Origin: Helochares maculicollis
Lineage: Eukaryota; Arthropoda; Insecta; Coleoptera; Hydrophilidae
Reading direction: 5' to 3'
Length of the DNA: 45,288 nucleotides
Assembly (NCBI GenBank): GCA_033557835.1
Contig: JAWQRO010000270.1
Coordinates: 1 to 45,288 of the forward strand
The position numbers and the translations under genes were made by a program. The notes below the pieces were generated by a model that saw only the letters and a list, made by a program, of their open reading frames with translations, was not told the DNA's origin and did no database searches. Below are positions 35,501-45,288 of this stretch, piece after piece. Numbering within the stretch: position 1 is the first letter of the stretch; each line of letters opens with the position of its first letter.

Positions 35501-38500
35501 CCCGTTTGTGGGTCCTACTGTGACTTTCGGGATAATTCGGCCCTAAGTCAGAAATGTAACCATTTTTCATAAGATTTTCTTCGTGGATGTTCTTTATTGG
35601 TTGGAAGTAACTTTCAGCGGTTTGAAATTTGAAACTGTGGCATTTTTGTAAAGGAATTTGAAAAGGCTTCTTCTGTTTAGGTTTCGTTGAAAACGATTTG
35701 CTCTTAGCAATTTGTTGATCTTGGAAGAGCGATCTAGGAATGAGCTTCATGTGTTTTTGATGGGGAATAGTCGCAGAATACTGCTGAGGCGATCCCGACG
35801 ACATATGCTTGTAGTGGGGCGTCGTTAGTGTATAAAAAGCATTCTGTAAAGGGTTAATAATACAAAAGCGTTAGTATGGGAGCAAAAACATGCTTCTAAT
35901 TCGTGCTAAAACTGAAAGTTGTAGACATTGCAAAATGCTACTGTGATAGAGCATACAAGAGTTAAAAATATATGTTCTAGTGTAATTTATCGAAAATTCT
36001 AACTAACTTTCTATCCAGCTTCTATTTTCTAGTTATTAAAATGTTAAATGCTAATGATTCATTTTGTTCTTTCCATCAAATGAGATAACGTATCGAATTT
36101 AAATTATACAAAACTGAAAGTTAAAGCGAGACAATTCCCTGACCAGCTAATTTGTCAAGCTTCGAAACAATTTTTGCCAGATAAATGTACTGCTGATTAT
36201 CCTCTACTCTGCAAGGATAATTTGAGGAATTTTAAAATTAAAACTCGTTTATTTATGGAAAGACTAATATTCTAGGACATCTTTTACATCAAGATTTCTC
36301 ATTCGCATACTTAATGTAATTTAGTCCCTTCAGTCAGTGCAAATAAATTTTGCTGTATAAATAATGTTAACGTTCCTAGATATCCTTCCTGGTAAACTAG
36401 ACAAGATAATTGGTTTATTTATTCAAATATTAAGCATTTATCAGAAAATCCATAAAAATAGTGAAGCAACGTTTGAATGTTCAATTTATATTATTCATTT
36501 TAACCTATGTGGCTAGGTTTTTTCCTGTAGTTTCATCATTTTCAGAAGAGTTTTAATGTAGTTACAAAATACTGGCAGCGCTTTAAATCAAAATTTAATC
36601 TAGGGATCTTATGAAATACATTAGTAGTAAGGTAATACCACAAATAAAATTGAACAAGCTCTATTCATAATACGCTCAAAAGAAAGGATAAATTGTTAGT
36701 ATGCACAATTTTGTTGCACACATTTGAGTAATATTCAATATATTTATACATAAATATATATGGTATTCCAATAAGTTTAATTGCAATTAATTAAATTAAC
36801 GATCATACAAAGGAATTGAGTCATAACCAAGATCTGATTTTACAAAAAACTATATAGCCGTAGTCGAGTATTATTAAGCAGACATAACATAACTGCTAAA
36901 ACGCGCTAAGAAAATTTGATGCGCTATCCTAATGTTTCAAATGAAATCAATTCTAGATAAAAATAAGGACTTCAAAGTGATTATATTTAACAAGTAGCTA
37001 ATAAGTATTTTGATTTCGGAGCTTTACTATCTTAACTTTGTAAAATTAGAAGCTGGTAGCTTAAACATTGACTTTGAATGTTGTTTGTAACATCAATTTG
37101 AGACAATATTTGTAGTGTTCGAACAATGGATAAACAGTCTTGTTTTATAGTTGTATGCTTCAATTTACATTATCGATTAATTAAAATATATTCACGAAGT
37201 TGGAAATTACGAGTAATTGTTTAATAATCAATTCAAAATTAGACAACTCAAACTTTAGGGTAATACCTAAACAATAAAGATTATCCAACTCGAACTTCGT
37301 AATTGTTATAAGATGAATGTTATTTGATAAACCTACCACTATCATTTGTAATAGTGAACTTGTTGAACGAGCAAATTTTTTAATTTAAAATCAGTTTTAG
37401 CAAGAATGAAAATTTCGGGACAACCATCCAGTAAAAAAGCATTCAAAGCACGCAAAATTTGTTGAATTACATTGGTAAAATATCGATTTAAAAAGCAGCA
37501 AAACTAAATTACTTTTAAAAACTAAATTATGATGCAGTAAGCTCAAATAAAAATTATACTCATGGCAATATTTTGTGTGATAGAATATAATACTAGATAA
37601 AATTAAAGTTTAAATTTAAATATAAATCAAAACTATGAATTACTAATAAACATTACACTTGCAAAAATTTTAAATTTACAAATGTGAAAGCAAAAATATC
37701 CAGAAAGCCAACATTTAATGGCTGATAATTTCGCAAAGATATTAATGTGCTACAAATGTGAAAATAAAATAAAATAAAACAAACCTTGTTAGAATTGCTA
37801 AGCGCATTGCTCCATTTTGCTTGGGGGTCCAAAATGGGCATTTCGGGAATGGGAGGTTCATTTTCTTTAGGCAATTCACTCTCTTTAGACGATTCGTCTC
37901 TGAAAATTTCAGGTTCTTTGGGTAGTTTGGTTTCTGATTTAGGACTAGGATTTGGAGTTCTTTTGGCTTGAAGCTGCATAAATAAGGCACCTTTGGGACT
38001 TTCCGTTTTAGGCTTCACAAAATTTGGACTGACTTTGAGAGTAGGAGTATTTGTAATAGGAGACACTTTGGCTATATTTGATTGATTTAATTTTCGTTTC
38101 GGCTTGATGCAAGATCCCCTATTATCTAAGGAATTAAATGGAGAAAATTGAAATTGGAATCTATTAGGAGATATATAATTTGATTCTTGAGCTTGTTGGA
38201 CAGAAAGTGAATTATTGGCACTGTGTCGTTCTTCTGAAGCAGTCATTTGTTGTGGGGTAGTATCAACGTTTTTTGTAAGTGCAGTGTTTGTTGTACATCT
38301 TTCTTTAGAGATATTATGAGAAAAATTTTGTTGGAGAGTATCGCTAGCACTTTTTTGTTGTGATATATTTGGAGTATTTTTGGGCTGAGCATTTCCAGTA
38401 GTACATTTCTGGTGTGAATTACTGGGGCTCTTTTGTGCGTTCGGAGTATGAATTAAAGCTTGAGTTGTTGAAATATTAGCTTCTTCAGCTTCAGAACTCG

Positions 38501-41500
38501 AATTGGAATTGTTTAAGTTTTCTTCGTCAACACTTACTTGAGTCGAAACGTTTGCATAAATTACTTCCTTGCTATGTTTTTTGCACCTAGGAGCAGGTTT
38601 TGGTTTATTATGTGATTCAAAATCGCTAGAATTTTGCTGTTCTAAAATTTGTATACTATCTGTCAAATTTTCAAAGACGTATTCGTTTTCATTTTTGGAT
38701 TCAGTTGAGACAGCAATATCCACACTTTGCGCAGCATTTTCAGAGCTATTGGCATTTTTCGAACATTTGGTATTAGGAGCGCTACAAGATTTTGAGCGTT
38801 TTGGCAGAGCATAAACGATGGATCTCCGTTTTGCGTGCTTTTTGCATCTCATCGAATAAAATGTAGGTGAGTAGCATTTGTGTTTTTTAAGTTCCAATGA
38901 GCTAAATCTCTTATCTTCAATCTTTTGTTTCATGGCGTTTGTAGTGACATTTTTAACTTTCGCCTCAGAGGACGTCAGAGTTTCGTTACAAGGAGTAACA
39001 TTAATTCCAGACATACTCCTTCTTATGTCTAATTGCTTTTCGTTTCTACCTACAACCCGAGCTGTTTGAGTGGATATGCTAAATGGATTTTGGACTACGA
39101 AAGGATTGTGGATGGGCATCATTGGCCATTGACTTATATTAGCCACTGAGTTCAAGTTACCAATGCTTCTATTTCGCATATGGCCAAGATTCGATCCAAC
39201 ATTAGAGCCCATAGAATTTAAGTTAGTTTGAATTGCACCAATTGTATTGTTTCCATGAATTTGATGAAAATTTCTGGGAAGATTATAAAGAATTGAAGGA
39301 ACGAATTGAGGCTGTAATGCAGCAAATGGGTTTTGAACTGACATATGAGACCAATTTTGCGGAGCCATCATAGGAAAGTGGGTATTTGAAATGCTTTGAG
39401 ACAAGAATGGGTTGTGTAGATTGTGTTGGGGAATATTTAGATTTTGAGAGCTTTGGAAGCCATGAAAAGATTGATTTCTTTGTATTTTATTTGGGTTATA
39501 AGTGGCAATAGGCGTAGAAAGTCCGATGTTGTTTGAAGGGAAAAGGCTTTTTGTGGAGGATGACGTAAAGAGAGAATTTGATTTTTGGTTATTTCCTTGC
39601 ATAAGGGGAGTTAAAACTGAATGCGGCTGCAAAACACATGCAAAATTAATAACAATCAGTGCAATAATAATAATGAGAAATCATTAAAATAAATTAAATA
39701 CTAAACGCTAGATTAAAGTTCACAAAAAAATAATATGTTGCATTTTAAATATGCACATCTCAGCCATGCGGAATGTAGATTAAAAAATAAGGACTTACTT
39801 TATTTGGTGGGTTTTGCATACCGAAGAAGGGAAGGTTTTCGTAGAAACCTGCTTTGTCGGGCTCAATTAGGGGGTCTGCTGTACCGCCACCCGGTGGAGC
39901 AGCCCCCGAGTTCCCTTTATCTCCCGTAGAGGACGGGTTTGGTGCTGTAATGTTAAAAAAGTTTAGCAACAAATGCAAGAGTAAAAAAAGAAATTATTTG
40001 TTAAAAATGCCTTCCTTTTGCAAATTTCTTTGATTTTGCTAAGAATTATCAAAAAATATAAACAGTTAATAGGCATTCATTTAAATACGTAGTAAGTATA
40101 AACCATGTTTAATTTTGTATACTAAATCTAAAAAAGTACTTACCGCTTCCCGGCTTTTTCCGCTTTCTTGGATTAACAATGGACCCAGCAGTTTGCGTAG
40201 GATTAGTTGGTGCGTTAAACTTTTTGAACGTAACAACTAAAGAGAACATAAAACAAACAAAACAACTCAAATTTAAACGTGCAAACATAAAGCAAAAAGA
40301 GCAAATCGTTACCTCCACTTGAACTGTGATAGACGCCAAACGGCAAAGAGTCTTGGTCGCCCAACCCAAATAGATCTCTAAGCCTGGTATAAACTTTATT
40401 TTTATTCCTCTTATAGATGAATTTTTGACTGGCTTTTGCAACAGCGGTTGTCTTAAATTGGGTAGCCGTAAGAGACATTGGAGAAAGTTGGCTCATGTTT
40501 AAGTTATGCATTTTATTAACGTGGACAAGAACACCGGGTTTTAATGGCCACTTTGATCCGGAAGTATCGGGAGACTGTCCGTCAGGTCTGCATATAGAAG
40601 AGTTTGAGCTAAATGTGGGCTACTGATTATTCTATGTCTGATAGGTCACCCTTTAATTATGTTAATGATTTGATAAAACTAACTGACTGACTCTAGAAAC
40701 TGAAGATTTAGAGCAACATATGGGTCAAAATAAAATACTTTCAAACTGATTTGAAAAGTTTCTGTTGCTATCCCCTAAAGAATCAACCAAAAGATAGTTG
40801 GCGACTTAGGTCCTCCTCTTAAATTAGATACATATTTTAAATTCTAGAACAAGGTCACTCTAATTTTTGTACTAGTGAGTAAACGGTAGTTTTGGACTTT
40901 AATAACATTTTTATCTATGACATTCATTAAAATAGATTAAGTTAGATGCTGTCAATAGAATAATTTGGAAATTTAAACAGTGACCAAGAAGCTAATTGTT
41001 TTATACAGAGCAGTATAATAGTATCATAGTGCTCTCTAAAAAGCACTTTTATATTGTAAATTTAGTGGTGCATAGAAGTATAACATACACACACGAAACA
41101 GTAGAGAATGGTTTTTTAAATTTGAGATCTTGTAATGTACCTGCTTGAAAACAAACTAAATATGCTCCAAAAGATTAAAAGTGAGTTTAGGTTAACAGTT
41201 AAAATTTTTTTATTTGGTAGAAAAAAGATATGAAAACAAATAATTTGTTCGTGTTTAGTTCAAGTTCAGTAAAATGATTAGTTAATATGCGCAACTTTTG
41301 TATGTAGTAGATAAATATGTTTAATTTTTGTTTATTTAGAAATTTGATTCATCGTCTTTTTGAACAAAGTAAGTTTATCCAAGCTATAAAAAAATTAAAT
41401 TTCGTCAATTCTACACCCGCCATTTTCTCTTGGTATTAATCGGCAACGCTTTAGAGATGAGTGTCCTATCTGACATAGAGTTTAGGATATTGTAAACAAA

Positions 41501-43470
41501 ATCAGAATGGCATTAGTTGACCAAACTAAGTAAATGGATCTAAGTAAATATATTTCAACTTCCATATACGGTGGTATTTACAAACAACTTTGCCATTTGT
41601 ACAAGTGTTGGGAAACTGTGCACACAAAGAAAGGATATGCAAGCAACTTCCGTTCAAAGTAATGCAAACACCAGGTAGTAGAATAACTAAATTATTAAAG
41701 AACATGCATTTTAAAAGAGTATACCTGAAACTAACTAGGAAATGCCCACGTTTGTGCCAGCTGCCTTAATTATTGATGATATAAAGCTTTAGAAAAATGA
41801 TTAAATTCTGCATTTTACTTTTAATATTTTCGAGGAGCGTTTCCAAGATCGTGGAATTAAAATTCTGTAGCATTTGCTTGCGCCGTCTAGCCAAGTATTA
41901 AATACAAAAACTGGTGTTTCTTCTTCTGCAGAATAAATAAAACAACTAGTTTGAAAATGAGTCGAATGTTTAATTGTATTTCCTTACAGGCAGAACGGCT
42001 GAAATAAGATACAGTACATTCTCATTTTCGCTTGAGTGACGGACAGCAATAGTTAAATTCCAATACTGAATTGAGTCTCTAATAGCTGTCTATTGCAGAC
42101 TAACCGAACCCATTAATCCTTTAATCATTTTTCTGTTAGCTGAATTTTCCCTCTGGTTTCCCTCTGAAGCCTCTCCTCAATTTAAATTGAACAGGAAAAA
42201 CGAGAGAAAGAGAGCAAAGGAAGTTTATAATTGAGAGCCTAATAAGTACCTTGGTTTCCCAAATACGTTAGTCTTCCACAAGGAACTAAAGGCAATCCTA
42301 GGACATCAGGACTCTGTGTGCACAGGAACCTGAGATATCGTTAGTAATATGTTAGAAATCTACATTAAATTAGGTTTTAATTGTATGATTACATGCTACG
42401 AAGTTAATACAGCTTATTACAAAATTAAATTTCTCTCTTGTTAGGAAAGATAAAGCTGCGTATATTTGAAGCTAGCAATTTAAATTTATATTTCAATTAA
42501 AAAAATTACGCCCAGAAAAATGATATTGCAACAAGCTGCATTTCTATACGGCCGAATAAAAAGTATTACAAAATTCTTTCATATATACATTATATACAAC
42601 ACTATTTAGCCGCTAATGTGCAATACTATCTGTGATATACAACGAAAAATTATTCTGGTATAAAACCTAAAAAAATTAAAAGAAAAAGTGCAGAATAACA
42701 TAAAACTAAAACAATTATGAGGATGCATTCCAGGATACTTACTTGAGAAACTTACTAGAATATAAAATGAAGTGTACGAAAATAAATTCTTACCTGAAAT
42801 TATAAGACAGAGGACAAGTACATGAACTGACAAAAAATAAGCGCGAAAATGAAAATTAAATATCCACAACAAAATTATGAAAAATATCACAGTTTTTATT
42901 GCACAAAATTGCTCTACATCTTAGGTAAGTATTTTTAAAATTATAAGTACAAGTTTTACTACTATTATCTAATTAGGAAAGTGTTGTCTCCGCAAACACT
43001 CTTTTGTGGCGCCACAACCCTTTCGAAAAATCATAACTTTTTTGGTAATGCCATCTGTTATCAATACCAAAACCATCACCACCTATCACCATAAAAAAAG
43101 CATTCCATGGTAAAGAAAAAATAATATAGCACAGGTGACACTTACTTTTCTCTTTCTTCCATTTCCACTGGATTATTATCTGTGGCGAGCAGAAGAAGAA
43201 AACAAAAATGTGGTTAGAGATTTACAAACCAGTTAGTTACGATAAAAACATAAATTGCAACGAAACTTATCAAAACAGCATGCTTAAGGTGTTGTCGTAA
43301 AAATCCATTATAAAAGTAGTTAAACTCACATTTGTTGCTAGCTCTTTTTCTTCTGCAAACTAAAATGATGATGACGCAAATAATTATGACGCAGATGATT
43401 ATCGCTACGATTGCTGCTATGATGATAATCCAGTTGTCTTGATCTAAACGCTTATACCAGGGAATGTTGG
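32437..43470 (-). CDS. Single-pass membrane receptor/adhesion molecule, transmembrane and cytoplasmic part only
   Basis: Exons joining in frame are 43470-43330, 43179-43146, 40587-40313, 40236-40144, 39944-39799 and 39626-37785, then alternative last exons 35843-35202 or 32592-32437. The first visible exon starts mid-codon, so the ectodomain and signal peptide lie right of base 45288. Order: juxtamembrane NIPWYKRLDQDN, a ~25-residue Ile/Val/Ala/Cys membrane helix, and the stop-transfer RRKR. The cytoplasmic part follows: a basic segment (SQKFIYKRNKNKVYTRL), PRKRKKP, YENLPFFG, a 614-residue Asn/Ser/Gln-rich exon with four NPF motifs and VIYANV, and then tyrosine-motif tails. Known families with such plans are insect Ig-superfamily adhesion receptors (turtle, sidestep, echinoid or nephrin-like). 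I cannot tell which without the ectodomain. Confidence 0.8.
32593..35201 (-). other. Region between the two alternative last exons
   Basis: Intron for isoforms using the distal tail and 3' UTR plus intron for the proximal one. Short open frames (33089-33274, 33465-33650, 33907-34089, 34265-34447) have no recognisable content or splice context. Nothing else seen. Confidence 0.45.
35202..35843 (-). CDS. Receptor alternative last exon 1 (ITIM/ITSM-like tail, ends EIDV)
   Basis: Phase 0 acceptor ctttacag|AATGCT, 213 codons and a TAA. Encodes NAFYTL, a basic Pro/Gln-rich middle, NGYISDLG, then VVYADLDM (fits the ITIM pattern V-x-Y-x-x-L) and TEYATLKF (near the ITSM pattern T-x-Y-x-x-V/I). The C-terminus IDV fits a class II PDZ ligand. 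An AATAAA lies about 275 bases downstream. Confidence 0.8.
   Translation of the reverse strand, partial: NAFYTLTTPHYKHMSSGSPQQYSATIPHQKHMKLIPRSLFQDQQIAKSKSFSTKPKQKKPFQIPLQKCHSFKFQTAESYFQPIKNIHEENLMKNGYISDLGPNYPESHSRTHKRDKHKSKGPLVLQRPNEYQENVQNSVQLQYPQPVLARNVTNMPPNKPNGVVYADLDMPKSSKKTPQGNSSSTLQKPQQKAKAKTEYATLKFNDIGQEIDV
35844..37784 (-). other. Receptor intron, AT-rich
   Basis: Lies between the 614-residue exon and alternative last exon 1. No exon, RNA gene or repeat family recognised. Confidence 0.5.
37785..39626 (-). CDS. 614-residue low-complexity cytoplasmic exon with NPF and ITIM-like motifs
   Basis: Phase 0 at both ends (tttgcag|CCGCAT to AACAAG|gtttgt), open throughout. Rich in Asn, Ser, Gln and Thr, so probably disordered. 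Four NPF tripeptides lie at exon residues 72, 99, 174 and 180; NPF is the ligand of EH-domain endocytic proteins. A basic Cys/His motif RCKKHxK occurs twice, the second copy followed by the ITIM-fitting VIYANV and preceded by KPKPAPR, an SH3-like ligand. Further Tyr motifs include EYVFENL. The 3' third is Pro/Lys/Glu-rich (PKEPE, PIPEMPILDP). A cassette of 3n length, it could be included or skipped. Confidence 0.85.
39799..39944 (-). CDS. Receptor cytoplasmic exon with YENL motif
   Basis: Encodes APNPSSTGDKG, a Gly/Pro-rich GAAPPGGGT, and DPLIEPDKAGFYENLPFFG, ending MQNPPNK in phase 0. YENL fits the YxN pattern bound by Grb2-type SH2 domains when phosphorylated. It is GC-richer than its flanks, consistent with coding constraint. 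Acceptor acattacag and donor AAA|gtaagt are strong. Confidence 0.8.
40144..40236 (-). CDS. Receptor cytoplasmic exon with NLS-like cluster
   Basis: Encodes VTFKKFNAPTNPTQTAG then NPRKRKKPGS, phase 1 at both ends, between gttctctttag and GCG|gtaagt. PRKRKKP matches a monopartite nuclear-localisation pattern; it may equally be a membrane-lipid binding patch. Because both ends are phase 1 the exon can be skipped without a frameshift. Confidence 0.75.
40313..40587 (-). CDS. Receptor cytoplasmic exon with basic segment
   Basis: Starts A|CCT GAC after atatgcag and fits the AA left by the 34-base exon 43179-43146 (GAA AA|A CCT). Encodes PDGQSPDTSGSKWPLKPG, a Met-rich NLNMSQLSPMS, then KFIYKRNKNKVYTRLRDLFG and GVYHSSSG, ending in phase 1. 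Several Tyr and basic residues near the membrane could bind lipids or FERM-type adaptors. Confidence 0.75.
40588..43145 (-). other. Receptor intron with two candidate cryptic exons
   Basis: Bounded by GAAAA|gtaagt and atatgcag|ACC, which join in phase. It includes an 80-base exon-like block (42329-42250) and a weaker block near 41930-41820, described under findings. The rest is AT-rich without recognisable features. Confidence 0.5.
43330..43470 (-). CDS. Transmembrane exon of the receptor
   Basis: Phase 2-in, one base out. Encodes NIPWYKRLDQDNW, then an uninterrupted run dominated by Ile, with Val, Ala and three Cys, closing with VCRRKRASNK. The positive-inside rule puts everything after it in the cytoplasm. 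Good acceptor (ttttcag) and donor (AAAT|gtgagt). Cysteines at the inner face could be palmitoylated (inference). Confidence 0.85.
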
Positions 43471-43689
43471 CTGAAAATTGAAAATCTAACTGATAACATG
43501 TATTTATAAATAATTAAATTCTACCTTTATCACAAATGGTTAGATGAAATTTGTGCTCACCATGTTTCCTTGAAAGTAACTCATCATATATGGTATTATT
43601 GAAATTTCAACTGTTATTTCATCTTATATTTTTTATGCCAATTGTCGCGATAAAGAAGTGCAAAATTAAATGCTGTTATTGCAATAGTC

Positions 43690-44821
43690 CAATTACTTTT
43701 GCGGTTCGATGAGAAAAACACAATTTTATGGTTTGAAATACACTTTATTAGTCAGTCTAGTCTCTCTGAACATCAATACACTTGTTCCAACAAGATTTTC
43801 ATTTATGAATTTTACCCCTGAAGTGAGTACCAGGAAGGGCTGCAACATACGCTTACACATCTGTTTTGACCTCAACATTGGACGAAAATCGCTTTCTACG
43901 CATAAGTTTTTGTAGGTCTGGAAACAAACGGAACTCGCTAGAGGCCAAATCTAGTGATTACGGTGAATTCATGGATTTTAGCCATTATCAAAATGCTTTT
44001 ATAACACGGTGCATTATCCTGATGAAAAAGAATTATTTCTTCTGCAAACTGGGTCTATATTCAGAATTTATTGTTTTATCAGTTTGCAAGTAATCCTCAA
44101 GCAACATTCTTTTCGCATTCCAATAAACTGATAGTAACACATTTTTGGCCGATTTCTGGACATGAACTCGTTTCGGAGCAGAAGAACCAGTTCCACATTA
44201 CTCTTTAGCTTCTTGTTTTGATTGGGGATCATGGTGATAGACCTAAGTCTCATTCATAATGTTGAATTCACGCACAAAATCTACTTTATATTTTCGAAAA
44301 CGATCTAAATGTTACTGAAAAAGTCACATTCGAATGTGTTTTTGTTTTATTGTTAGCGAATGCTGCACCCATTGTGCACACAGCTTTCTGAAACCCAATA
44401 CTTCTGTCAAAATATTGCTTACACTGGACAATGAAATGCGTTGGTCTTCTGCTAAATCTCTTTGTCAGTCGGCACTTTTCCAATACAAAATCCTATATTT
44501 TTTCTACGATTTCTGATGTTTTTGCTGTTTTTAGATGTCCTTAACGTGGATCGTCTTCGAGAATGTCTACGTTTAAATTCAACAATCTATTTTACTACTG
44601 TACTAATTCAAAGCAAATACCTTCCAAAAATAAAAATTCAATCACTGCACGATACTTAAGTTTTTAGATTGTAAAAAAATACTACAACACAGTCGATACT
44701 AATTGGGTTGTAAACAATGAATGAATTGACACATTGAAATGATACTTTAAATACATTCATATGAAGAATATATTGGGTAGTAGCAACAATCTTTCTTATC
44801 GAACCATAAACTTATTAAGCA
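43690..44821 (-). mobile_element. Decayed mariner-family DNA transposon
   Basis: Minus-strand frames, broken by stops and frameshifts, show transposase landmarks in order. Near 44420-44330: LTEVLGFRKLCAQWVQHSLT (typical of NILxExLGMRKxxARWVP.LLT). Near 44260: a NET remnant of the MDET catalytic Asp block. Near 44200-44040: SAPKRVHVQKSAKNVLLSVYWN and a TINSEY-like segment. Near 44030-43985: ILFHQDNAPCYKSI, the second catalytic Asp block. Both ends carry an inverted copy of GGTTCGATrAGAAA (43703-43716 and the complement of 44793-44806), the likely terminal-repeat region. This is a cut-and-paste element of the Tc1/mariner superfamily, now inactive, sitting in an intron of the receptor gene. The N-terminal part is too degraded to read. 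Confidence 0.85.
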
Positions 44822-45288
44822 ACATACTAGGTTCTACAGATAGCCTATGAAACCGCGACACAATATCTACTTACTTTTTTGCTATTATAATTTATAAGCG
44901 ATATTATGTCAATTATTCCATTGTTTTAAAATATCGAAATACGTGAATCAGAGGTTAACATCCACAATATTGAATTTATACAACCTTTATTTTTACTAAG
45001 CTCCAAAACTAAAAGATGTAGTAAATACAACAAATTTAAAGCGATGGAATATTTAATTGGTGAGTTATATCTTACACACAATCAAGGAAATAAATCGAAT
45101 CATTAAATTTAAAAGTCATTTTTTTATACCTAAAAGAAGCGCGTTTTCGAGTTGATTTTGAGTAGAATTCATAATTATCTTTATTTGAATTCACCGTAAC
45201 ATAACAACACTGGTGACGAAAGTTACTTCGATAATTTTTTAGGATGACAAAAGTCGTGCTAAATGTATGAATCAAAAAAGCGACTAAG
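44822..45288. other. Right edge of the window, receptor intron
   Basis: AT-rich sequence to the right of the mariner relic, presumably still within the intron separating the transmembrane exon from ectodomain exons. No exon was recognised. Confidence 0.4.

Noticed and set aside
38569..39069. Plus-strand open frames opposite the 614-residue receptor exon
   Set aside because: Antisense shadows of the long Asn/Ser-rich exon; Leu/Phe-rich as expected from the complement.
42606..42890. Minus-strand 94-codon Phe/Ile-rich frame that looks like a membrane protein
   Set aside because: Composition follows from AT richness; no phase-matched splice sites, no signal or topology pattern, and it lies in a receptor intron.
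44334..44659. Plus-strand frames in the mariner region
   Set aside because: Antisense to degraded transposase; no independent coding signal.
1..45288. CRISPR arrays, bacterial operons, tRNA or rRNA genes
   Set aside because: No regular repeat-spacer pattern, no ribosome-binding-site operon structure and no cloverleaf or rRNA-like sequence was seen; gene structure is clearly eukaryotic.

Overview
This is a strongly AT-rich piece of an animal nuclear genome, most probably an insect. It has multi-exon genes with many 50-70 bp introns next to multi-kilobase introns, canonical GT-AG splice sites, AATAAA signals, and decayed mariner and non-LTR retrotransposon copies. Only one coding unit (RLP24) is uninterrupted. 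All other gene models were assembled by hand: I matched reading phase across splice sites, and every junction reported as part of a model keeps frame.

Layout, left to right. (1) 181-12674, minus: a secreted or membrane-anchored two-Ig-domain protein, with its signal-peptide exon separated from the first Ig exon by an ~8.9 kb intron; its 3' end lies beyond the left edge. (2) 13292-14763, minus: a two-exon gene for a 377-aa protein I do not recognise. (3) About 15790-17150: a decayed non-LTR retrotransposon. (4) 17505-18023, minus: RLP24/RSL24D1, a 60S ribosome-assembly factor. (5) 19983-29630, minus: a 26-exon gene for a ~1,668-aa coiled-coil protein with an N-terminal Cys-pair module. (6) 24957-26974, plus: IQCG/DRC9, a ciliary nexin-dynein regulatory complex subunit, wholly nested in intron 7 of gene 5 in antisense orientation, with two paralogous alternative first exons. 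(7) 32437-43470, minus: the transmembrane exon and long cytoplasmic part of a single-pass receptor or adhesion molecule whose ectodomain lies beyond the right edge. (8) 43690-44821: a decayed mariner element in an intron of gene 7.

The most interesting systems are two. The first is the receptor tail, built from phase-compatible exons carrying ITIM-like tyrosine motifs, four NPF endocytic motifs, a basic cluster, and two alternative last exons that each bring different tyrosine motifs. The second is the nested DRC9 locus, which has duplicated first exons and a predicted 3' UTR antisense to a coding exon of its host.

The genes do not form an operon or an evident pathway. DRC9 is a flagellum/cilium gene, RLP24 is housekeeping, and the two outer genes look like neuronal or adhesion surface proteins. 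Everything except DRC9 (and the retrotransposon relic) is transcribed from the minus strand. Long introns and intergenic gaps were read for coding exons and structure; what was or was not seen is stated per region.
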